NCBI GenBank assembly: GCA_021780935.1
Contig: JAJXXT010000059.1
Location: forward strand, 1-6,458
Length of the DNA stretch: 6,458 bases
Reading direction: 5' to 3'
Source of the DNA: Pseudomonadota bacterium
GTDB lineage: Bacteria; Pseudomonadota; Alphaproteobacteria; Acetobacterales; Acetobacteraceae
The notes under the pieces were generated by a model. It did no database searches. It was not told the DNA's origin and was given only the letters and a program-made list of their open reading frames with translations. This document shows, piece by piece, positions 1-6,458 of the stretch. The position numbers and the translations under genes were made by a program. Positions within the stretch are counted from its first letter, which is position 1. Each line of letters begins with the position of its first letter.

Positions 1-554
1 GGCGCGTCATACCGCCCCTCGGCGAAAACCGGCACCGAGAGCCGCGCGGCCAGCGCCTGCACCAGCATGATCGCCGGTCCCTCGATCGCCGCCGTCTCCG
101 CGGTGTAGCCGGCGAGCGTGGTCGCCACCGCGTCCGCCCCCGCGGCTGCGGCGGCCTCGCCGTCGGCGAGGGTCGCGACATCCGCCAGCACCGGCTTGCC
201 TAGCTCCGCGCGGATGCGCGCGATCAGATCGCGCGGCGCCGGGCCGTTGCGCGGCCGCAGCGTCGCGTCGACTGCCACCATGTCCGCTCCGGCGGCGAAC
301 ACGGAGGCCGCCGCCTCGAAGCTCGTCGTGATCCGCACCTGGTCCGCCGGCAGGTCCAGCTTGATGAGCCCGATGATCGGCACCTTCACCGCGGCGCGGA
401 TGGCGGCGATGTCCGCCACCCCTTCAGCGCGGATCGCCGCCGCGCCCCCCTGCTCGGCGGCCTGCGCCATCGCGGCCATGAAGTGCGGCCCGCGCAACGG
501 ATTGCCGGCGGCGGCCTGGGCGGAGACGATGAGGCTGTGGCGGGGCACCAGCAT
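1..554 (-). CDS. nanE: N-acetylmannosamine-6-phosphate 2-epimerase (NanE), 3' end cut by the window edge
   Basis: This cytoplasmic (beta/alpha)8-barrel enzyme converts ManNAc-6-P to GlcNAc-6-P, a step in sialic acid and N-acetylmannosamine catabolism. I translated the minus strand directly; 184 codons are visible, against roughly 220-240 residues for the family, so the C-terminus lies left of base 1. Family landmarks run in order: LIVSAQA (residues 8-14), GGAAAIRAEG (36-45), the barrel lysine in IGLIK (K65), VAVDAT (93-98, D96), LADVATL (123-129), TTLAGYT (145-151) and VFAEGR (176-181, E179). K65 and E179 align with the catalytic Lys/Glu pair known for this family. The ATG at 552-554 puts the usual short N-terminus before LIVS-Q; no clear Shine-Dalgarno precedes it, and an in-frame TTG at 570-572 is the only nearby alternative. 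It follows the ketopantoate-reductase-like gene on the same strand by 56 bases. Many alphaproteobacterial NanE proteins have C where this one has A in the S-C-Q-A motif (from memory, not checked). Confidence 0.87.
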   Translation of the reverse strand, partial: MLVPRHSLIVSAQAAAGNPLRGPHFMAAMAQAAEQGGAAAIRAEGVADIAAIRAAVKVPIIGLIKLDLPADQVRITTSFEAAASVFAAGADMVAVDATLRPRNGPAPRDLIARIRAELGKPVLADVATLADGEAAAAAGADAVATTLAGYTAETAAIEGPAIMLVQALAARLSVPVFAEGRYDA

Positions 555-577
555 AGCGCCATTGCGCCGCAAGGCGA

Positions 578-606
578 GGAAACAAGCAAGGCCGGGCGCC
601 GCCCGG
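578..606 (-). terminator. possible weak intrinsic terminator or attenuator between the reductase gene and nanE
   Basis: Bases 592-606 form a perfect 6-bp GC stem (CCGGGC / GCCCGG) with a 3-base loop, starting 5 bases past the reductase stop codon. On the minus strand it is followed by a T-enriched run with interruptions (CCTTGCTTGTTT). Shape and position suit termination or attenuation, but the stem is short and the U-tract is broken, so read-through into nanE is likely. In such GC-rich DNA a stem of this size could also arise by chance. Confidence 0.33.
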
Positions 607-610
607 ATCC

Positions 611-1588
611 TTACGGGTAAAGCCCCGCCCCCCGCGCCCGCGTCTTCAGGAGCGCGATGAGCAGGTCGAGCGTCGGCGTCTGCACACCCGCCAGACGCGC
701 CAGATCGAGCGTCGCCGCGAAGATGCCGTCCACCTCCATCGGCCGCCCCAGCTCCAGGTCCTGCAGGATGCTCGGCTTGTGCGTCATCGTCCGCGCCCGC
801 TCGATTTGCGGCTCGACATCGACGGCCGGCCGGCACCCGAGCGCGTGCGCGATTGACGCCCCCTCCGCCACGATCCGCCTGATTGCATCAGCGACCCCGG
901 GCTCGGAGGCGTATCCCGCCGGCGCCGACTGCGCCAGCACGGCGAGCGGTCCGGACGCCAAGTTGAGGAACAGCTTCTCCCAGATCGCGTCGCGCATCCG
1001 CTCCGTCACATCGACCCGGAACCCACCCTTGCGCAGCGGCTCCGCAATCGTCTCGCAGCGCGCCGAGATCGTGTTGTCAGGCTCGCCATAGACCATCCGG
1101 TTGCGGTTGTGCTCGACCGCGATGCGTCCCGGTTCCACCACTGTGCAGGCGGAATAAACCACACCGGCGATCGCCCGCCGGGGTCCGATTGCGCCTCGCA
1201 GCGCCCCCTCCGGGTCGAGCCGCGCCAGGCGATGACCGTCGAGCGCCCCGCCGTGGAAGTCGAAATAGAACCACGGGATGCCGTTCATCGCGAACACCAC
1301 CGGCGTCTCGGGTCCCAGCAGCGGCGCGATGCCCGCGGCGACGGCGGGCAGGGCCGGTGCCTTCACCGTGACGATCACGGCATCCTGCGGCCCGAGCTCG
1401 GCGGGATCGGCGCTGGCGCGCACGCGCTCGGTGAAGGTCGCGTCCGGCGCCTCGATCGTGAGACCCTTGTCGCGGATCGCCTCGAGATACGCCCCGCGCG
1501 CAACGACGGAAACCTCCGCCCCGCCGCGGGCATAACGGGCGGCGACGTGGCCGCCGATGGCGCCGGCGCCGAAGATGCAGACTTTCAT
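611..1588 (-). CDS. 2-dehydropantoate 2-reductase family protein (ApbA/PanE-like)
   Basis: The predicted enzyme is a cytoplasmic NADPH-dependent reductase of 325 residues; E. coli PanE has 303. The classical reaction is ketopantoate to pantoate in pantothenate and CoA synthesis. Visible features are an N-terminal Rossmann fold with GAGAIGG (7-13), VTVKAP (73-78), NG in MNGIPWFYF (101-109), the helical-domain motif IWEKLFLN (202-209) with the expected catalytic lysine K205 and N209, and the C-terminal SILQDLELGRPMEVDGI (273-289), matching the family's S-x-x-Q-D...GR...E-[IV]-D signature. I chose the ATG at 1586-1588 because MKVCIFGAG is the standard N-terminus; an in-frame ATG at 1633 would add 15 residues unlike the family. 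A weak purine stretch (GACGAGA) lies upstream. The NGIPWFYF segment and the longer length point to a subgroup found in proteobacteria whose substrate is often unproven, so a different 2-oxo acid is possible. It is divergent from manC and leads the unit ending in nanE. Confidence 0.85.
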   Translation of the reverse strand: MKVCIFGAGAIGGHVAARYARGGAEVSVVARGAYLEAIRDKGLTIEAPDATFTERVRASADPAELGPQDAVIVTVKAPALPAVAAGIAPLLGPETPVVFAMNGIPWFYFDFHGGALDGHRLARLDPEGALRGAIGPRRAIAGVVYSACTVVEPGRIAVEHNRNRMVYGEPDNTISARCETIAEPLRKGGFRVDVTERMRDAIWEKLFLNLASGPLAVLAQSAPAGYASEPGVADAIRRIVAEGASIAHALGCRPAVDVEPQIERARTMTHKPSILQDLELGRPMEVDGIFAATLDLARLAGVQTPTLDLLIALLKTRARGAGLYP

Positions 1589-1669
1589 GGCTGATGGGTC
1601 TCGTCGTGGAGGCTGAAACCCTAGCGTCCCCACGAGCGGCGTGCCAATCCGGGCCGCATGGAGGTACGC
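1589..1669. promoter_or_regulatory. divergent intergenic region between the reductase gene and manC
   Basis: These 81 bases separate two genes that start in opposite directions, so they should hold the promoters of both the reductase-nanE unit and the manC-gmd-rmd operon. I see no convincing sigma-70 -35/-10 pair on either strand. Assignment as a promoter region rests on gene orientation alone. Confidence 0.4.
1660..1665 (+). promoter_or_regulatory. Shine-Dalgarno that decides the manC start
   Basis: GGAGGT sits 4 bases before the ATG at 1670. A second in-frame ATG at 1658 overlaps this ribosome site and has no such site of its own. The 1670 start also gives MICPVILSGG, which begins right at the first beta strand of the nucleotidyltransferase fold. 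Confidence 0.72.
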
Positions 1670-3815
<2,146 letters not shown>

Positions 3816-3817
3816 CA

Positions 3818-4750
3818 ATGCGCCTGCTGGTGACCGGCGCCTCGGGCTTCGTGGGCTCGCATGCGCTGCCGGCGCTGGCCGCCGCCTTCCCGGACGCGAT
3901 GCTGATCGGCTGCGGCGAGGCCGCCGGGATGGAGCGGCTCGACATCGCCGACCTTGCCGCGGTCCGCGCCCTCGTCGCGCGCACGCGCCCCGCCGGCATC
4001 GTCCACCTCGCGGCCATCGCCGCCCCCGCGGCGGCACGCGCCGCCCCCGCGCGGGCCTGGGCGGTCAATCACGCGGGAACCGTCGCGCTCGCCCACGCGC
4101 TTGCCGCCACCGTGCCAGGCGCCGCCTTCGTCTTCGCGTCCTCCTCGGAAGTCTACGGCCGCTCCTTCCGCGACGCGCCGCTGGACGAGGCGGCGCCGCT
4201 CGCGCCCATCAGCCCCTACGCCGCCACCAAGGCCGCGGCGGACCTGGCGCTGGCGGCGATCCCCGACATCGCGGCGGTGCGCCTGCGTCCCTTCAACCAC
4301 ACCGGCCCCGGCCAGAGTGCGGACTTCGTCGTCCCCGCCTTCGCGCGCCAGATCGCACGGATCGAGGCGGGGTTGCAGCCGCGGGTGATGCGGGTCGGCC
4401 GGCTCGACACGTTGCGTGACTTCCTCGACGTGCGCGACGTCGTCCGCGCCTATGTGCTGGCGCTGCGCCATGCGCTTGCGGGCTCTGCGGGCGCCTTCAA
4501 CATCGCCAGCGGCACGAGCCGCGCGATTGGGGACATCCTTGCCGCGATGCTGACGCTGACCGGTGTCGCGACGCGGGTGGAGAGCAACGCCGCCGGCCGC
4601 GACCCGGAGGTGATGACCCCGCGCGGCGACGCCTCGCGTGCCCGCGCGGTACTTGGATGGCATCCCGTCATTGCCTGGGAGGCGACGCTCGCCGACGTGC
4701 TGGCGGACTGGCGCGAGCGGGTGCGCCGGGAGTCGAAACAACAATACTAA
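3818..4750 (+). CDS. rmd: GDP-4-keto-6-deoxy-D-mannose reductase (GDP-D-rhamnose-forming, Rmd-like)
   Basis: The 310-residue extended SDR most likely reduces C4 of GDP-4-keto-6-deoxy-D-mannose with NAD(P)H to give GDP-D-rhamnose. Visible parts are GASGFVG (7-13), the active-site segment ASSSEVYG (107-114), YAATK (Y134, K138), RPFNHTGPGQ (157-166), VVPAFARQIARIEAG (171-185), RDFLDVRDV (200-208), LGWHP near the C-terminus and the tail DWRERVRRE. The RPFNH-x-GPGQ, ARQIA and RDFLDVxDV combination, and the tail, match Pseudomonas Rmd. GDP-fucose synthase would show an N-x-YGPxDNFDP motif and 3,5-epimerase residues, which I do not see. GDP-6-deoxy-D-talose synthase is a close relative differing in C4 stereochemistry and cannot be excluded by eye. 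The gene starts 2 bases after the gmd stop; the nearest GGAG (3799-3802) is 15 bases away, too far for a normal site, so translational coupling to gmd is likely. The protein is unusually alanine-rich in residues 64-103. Confidence 0.88.
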   Translation: MRLLVTGASGFVGSHALPALAAAFPDAMLIGCGEAAGMERLDIADLAAVRALVARTRPAGIVHLAAIAAPAAARAAPARAWAVNHAGTVALAHALAATVPGAAFVFASSSEVYGRSFRDAPLDEAAPLAPISPYAATKAAADLALAAIPDIAAVRLRPFNHTGPGQSADFVVPAFARQIARIEAGLQPRVMRVGRLDTLRDFLDVRDVVRAYVLALRHALAGSAGAFNIASGTSRAIGDILAAMLTLTGVATRVESNAAGRDPEVMTPRGDASRARAVLGWHPVIAWEATLADVLADWRERVRRESKQQY

Positions 4751-4834
4751 ACGTTAGAAGAAGAAACCTGACTTTATTCACCTGCGCACCAGGGCCTATC
4801 CAGACTCTTCACCGCTCGCTGGAGCCACCCTCGG
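4751..4834 (+). promoter_or_regulatory. AT-rich gap before the PEP-CTERM gene, possible promoter/leader
   Basis: Bases from about 4735 to 4785 (including AGAAGAAGAAACCTGACTTT) are much poorer in GC than everything around them, as expected of a promoter or 5' leader. CTGACT at 4768-4773 resembles a -35 box, but I find no good -10 at 16-18 bases. No strong terminator follows rmd here, so the downstream gene could be read both from rmd and from its own start. GGAG at 4821-4824, ten bases before the ATG at 4835, is the likely ribosome site. Confidence 0.35.
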
Positions 4835-5575
4835 ATGCCGCGTACCGTCCTTCGTCTGCTTGCCGCAACGATCGTTGCCAGCCTCGCCGTTCTGGCGTCG
4901 CCGCTCGCCGCGATGCGGGCTCAGGCCACGACACTGAGCGGCACGCTCACTGCCGACAACGCTTTCAACGCCTATCTCAGCGCGAGCGCTTCCACCCTTG
5001 GCACCCTGATCGCGACCGGCTCGGACTGGAGCAAGTCCTTCAGCTTCACCAACCTGCCTCTTGCCGCCGGCCAGAGCTATTTCCTCAACATCGAGGCCTA
5101 TAACGCGGGCGGCGGCGGTGTGAATCCGGGCGCCTTCATTGGCACGTTCACGCTGAGCGACACCGGCTTCCACTTCGCCAACGGCACGCTCAAGCTGGAG
5201 ACAGGCGGCACCGGCTGGACCGGCGGCTTCAATGCTTCGGGCAGCGTGCCCAACGCCTGGAGTCATCCCACCGGCAGTGTCGTGGCGCTCGGCCCGAACG
5301 GCAGCAGCCCGTGGCACACCCGGCCTGGCATCGACGCCGGCGCTCAATGGATCTGGCCGGGCGACGCGCAAAGCTCGCCGCAAACCCCCACCGTGTGGGG
5401 CGGCGAGTGCGCGAACTGCGTCGTGGATTTCCAGACCCGGATCCTGGCCAGCACGAGCGCGTCGATCCCGGTCCCCGAGCCCGCGTCGTTCGCGGTTTTC
5501 GCCGTGGCTCTCGCGGGTCTTGCCGCCGCCATGCGCCGCCCCCACCCGACCCGGAGCGTGGTTCGGCGGGGATGA
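4835..5575 (+). CDS. secreted PEP-CTERM sorting domain protein
   Basis: The 246-residue exported protein carries an exosortase-type sorting signal. Residues 1-31 form a Sec signal peptide: a basic start (PRTVLR), a hydrophobic core (LLAATIVASLAVLASPLAA) and a likely cleavage after AQA (29-31). The body (32-205) is rich in Gly, Ser, Thr, Asn and aromatic residues in alternating patterns (TLTADNAFNAYL, SFSFTNL, SYFLNIEAY, IGTFTLSDTGFHF), suggesting a beta-sandwich of the kind seen in other PEP-CTERM surface proteins. A CANC pair (C192, C195) could form a disulfide. The C-terminus has VPEPAS (213-218), a hydrophobic helix to about 232, then RR and a basic tail, the PEP-CTERM layout. In this system the tail is thought to be recognised by an exosortase (EpsH/XrtA type) in the inner membrane, in bacteria that make exopolysaccharide. 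No enzymatic motif is visible and the exact role is unknown. The start has GGAG at 4821-4824. It lies 84 bases after rmd, and a terminator follows it. Confidence 0.9.
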   Translation: MPRTVLRLLAATIVASLAVLASPLAAMRAQATTLSGTLTADNAFNAYLSASASTLGTLIATGSDWSKSFSFTNLPLAAGQSYFLNIEAYNAGGGGVNPGAFIGTFTLSDTGFHFANGTLKLETGGTGWTGGFNASGSVPNAWSHPTGSVVALGPNGSSPWHTRPGIDAGAQWIWPGDAQSSPQTPTVWGGECANCVVDFQTRILASTSASIPVPEPASFAVFAVALAGLAAAMRRPHPTRSVVRRG

Positions 5576-5580
5576 AACAC

Positions 5581-5610
5581 CGGGGCCAAGCGCAAGACCT
5601 GGCCCCGTTT
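5581..5610 (+). terminator. rho-independent terminator after the PEP-CTERM gene
   Basis: A perfect 8-bp GC-rich stem, CGGGGCCA (5581-5588) with TGGCCCCG (5600-5607), encloses an 11-base loop and runs into TTTAAT. It starts 5 bases past the stop codon at 5575. The T-run is short (three, then AAT), so strength is uncertain, but position and stem are convincing. It separates the polysaccharide/PEP-CTERM unit from the phosphatase gene. Confidence 0.7.
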
Positions 5611-5685
5611 AATCATATCTGACCAGTCCGGCGACCCCGCTCCAACCCCGCTTGCCAAGCCAGGCGGCGCGGCGGAGAAGGGCGC

Positions 5686-6438
5686 ATGGACGACGAACCG
5701 ACCCCGCTTCCCCGCGTGATCCCCCTCGAGGGCACGACCAACGTCCGCGACCTCGGCGGTTGGCCGGCGCGCGACGGCAGACAGGTGAAATTCGGCCAGG
5801 TCTTCCGCGCCGCGCGCCTCGCGCGCATCACGGAGGCGGACACGCGGGCGCTGAGGGCGCTCGGCCTGCGCACCGTGGTCGACCTGCGGGGCGCGGACGA
5901 GCGCGCCAGGGTCCCCAACGTCGAGCACGGCTTCAACGAGGTTTCGCTCGCCATCGATCCTTCGATCGGGCCGCGCCTGCGCGAGATGGCGGAGAAGGGC
6001 GAGGGCACCGCGGAGGAGACGCGTGCGATGATGGCGCGCGCCTATGCCGCTTACGCCATCGAGTGGTCAGCGCAGTACCGCGCCCTGTTCACCCTGCTGC
6101 TCGCCGAGCAGCGCCTGCCGCTGCTGTTTCATTGCACCGCGGGCAAGGACCGCACCGGCTTCGGCGCCGCGCTGATCCTCGCTGCGCTCGGGGTGCGCGA
6201 GGAGGCGATCCGCGAGGACTATCTCGCCACCACAAGGCTCTGGGTGCCGGACGAGGACGTCGCCTCCTCCCTGCCGCCGGAGGTCGCGGGAGTGCTGCAT
6301 TCGGTGCACACCTCGCTGCTCGGCGCCGCCTTCGATGCGATCCATCAGTGGCATGGCACACTGGAAGCCTATCTGCGCGAGCGCCTCGGGCTCGACGCCG
6401 GCCGCATCGAGACCCTGCGCACGCGCCTGCTGGAATAG
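5686..6438 (+). CDS. tyrosine/dual-specificity protein phosphatase, Y_phosphatase3 (IphP/LipA-like) family
   Basis: This is a predicted cysteine-dependent phosphatase of 250 residues with no signal peptide, so it is likely cytoplasmic. The P-loop is HCTAGKDRTG at 149-158, with nucleophile C150, acid/Lys-Asp pair K154-D155 and phosphate-binding R156. The HCxxGKDRTG form is the hallmark of the IphP/LipA/MptpB group, which acts on phosphotyrosine, phosphoserine or phosphoinositides depending on the member. The family N-terminal blocks are present: NVRDLGG (19-25), FRAARL (40-45, in place of the usual FRSG-x-L) and VVDLRGADE (64-72). DYLATT (178-183) and the helical C-terminus (AYLRERLGL) complete the domain. 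The ATG at 5686 has GGAG at 5674-5677, eight bases upstream. A terminator lies between it and the PEP-CTERM gene, so it is probably transcribed on its own; no clear promoter is visible in 5611-5685 apart from an AT-rich spot at 5608-5620. A role in exopolysaccharide control is possible from location only. The substrate is not predictable from sequence. Confidence 0.92.
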   Translation: MDDEPTPLPRVIPLEGTTNVRDLGGWPARDGRQVKFGQVFRAARLARITEADTRALRALGLRTVVDLRGADERARVPNVEHGFNEVSLAIDPSIGPRLREMAEKGEGTAEETRAMMARAYAAYAIEWSAQYRALFTLLLAEQRLPLLFHCTAGKDRTGFGAALILAALGVREEAIREDYLATTRLWVPDEDVASSLPPEVAGVLHSVHTSLLGAAFDAIHQWHGTLEAYLRERLGLDAGRIETLRTRLLE

Positions 6439-6458
6439 ACGCCGATACCGGCTGAGGT

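Noticed and set aside
118..660. 180-codon plus-strand open frame at the left end
   Set aside because: It is Ala/Ser/Arg-rich with no motif, and it overlaps nanE, whose minus-strand translation gives all the epimerase landmarks.
1589..1633. Possible 15-residue N-terminal extension of the reductase from an ATG at 1633
   Set aside because: The extra residues (MGTLGFQPPRRDPSA) are unlike the family, which begins at the M-K-[VI]-x-[IV]-x-G-A-G-A-[IV]-G strand. The extension would also use most of the divergent promoter gap.
1630..1646. Sigma-54-like element on the minus strand (TGGCACG then TCGTG at -12)
   Set aside because: The -24 half matches well, but the -12 half has GT where the near-invariant GC is required, so it is probably chance.
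3818..4750. GDP-L-fucose synthase as the identity of the third operon gene
   Set aside because: The fucose-synthase motifs with the epimerase Cys/His residues are not visible, while Rmd-specific blocks (RPFNHxGPGQ, ARQIA, RDFLDVxDV) are.
4793..4826. Stem that could hide the PEP-CTERM ribosome site (TCCAG with CTGGA, plus GGC with GCC)
   Set aside because: Only 5 bp, with a bulge before the further 3 bp and a 15-base loop; too weak to claim regulation without covariation.

Overview
The window is very GC-rich, gene-dense bacterial DNA with short intergenic gaps. The proteins suggest an alphaproteobacterium. The GDP-mannose dehydratase has the sequence style I associate with alphaproteobacterial Gmd proteins, and one gene encodes a secreted protein with a VPEP-type PEP-CTERM sorting tail. 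A Rhodospirillales/Acetobacteraceae-like host is plausible, but that placement is inference from composition and memory of families, not a search result.

Left third (1-1588, minus strand): a ketopantoate-reductase-family gene (611-1588) is followed 56 bases downstream by nanE, N-acetylmannosamine-6-phosphate 2-epimerase, which runs off the left edge of the window. A small GC hairpin lies between them and may act as a weak terminator or attenuator. An 81-base gap (1589-1669) then separates this unit from a divergent plus-strand unit and must hold the leading-gene promoters of both.

Middle (1670-4750, plus strand): a tight three-gene operon encodes a short-form mannose-1-phosphate guanylyltransferase (manC), GDP-mannose 4,6-dehydratase (gmd) and a GDP-4-keto-6-deoxy-D-mannose reductase (rmd). 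Read in order, these make GDP-mannose, then GDP-4-keto-6-deoxymannose, then most likely GDP-D-rhamnose, a donor for surface polysaccharide. ManC lacks the phosphomannose isomerase domain of the long bifunctional form. Mannose-1-phosphate must therefore come from isomerase and phosphomannomutase genes outside the window.

Right third (4751-6458, plus strand): after an 84-base gap with an AT-rich pocket lies a secreted 246-residue protein. It has a signal peptide, a probable beta-sandwich body and a C-terminal PEP-CTERM exosortase sorting signal. A stem-loop terminator follows (5581-5610). A separate gene then encodes a tyrosine/dual-specificity phosphatase of the HCxxGKDRTG (IphP/LipA-like, Y_phosphatase3) family. 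The pairing of a nucleotide-sugar cassette with a PEP-CTERM protein fits the known genome-level association of exosortase systems with exopolysaccharide production. It is the most interesting context signal here. I see no mobile elements, CRISPR arrays, tRNA or rRNA genes.
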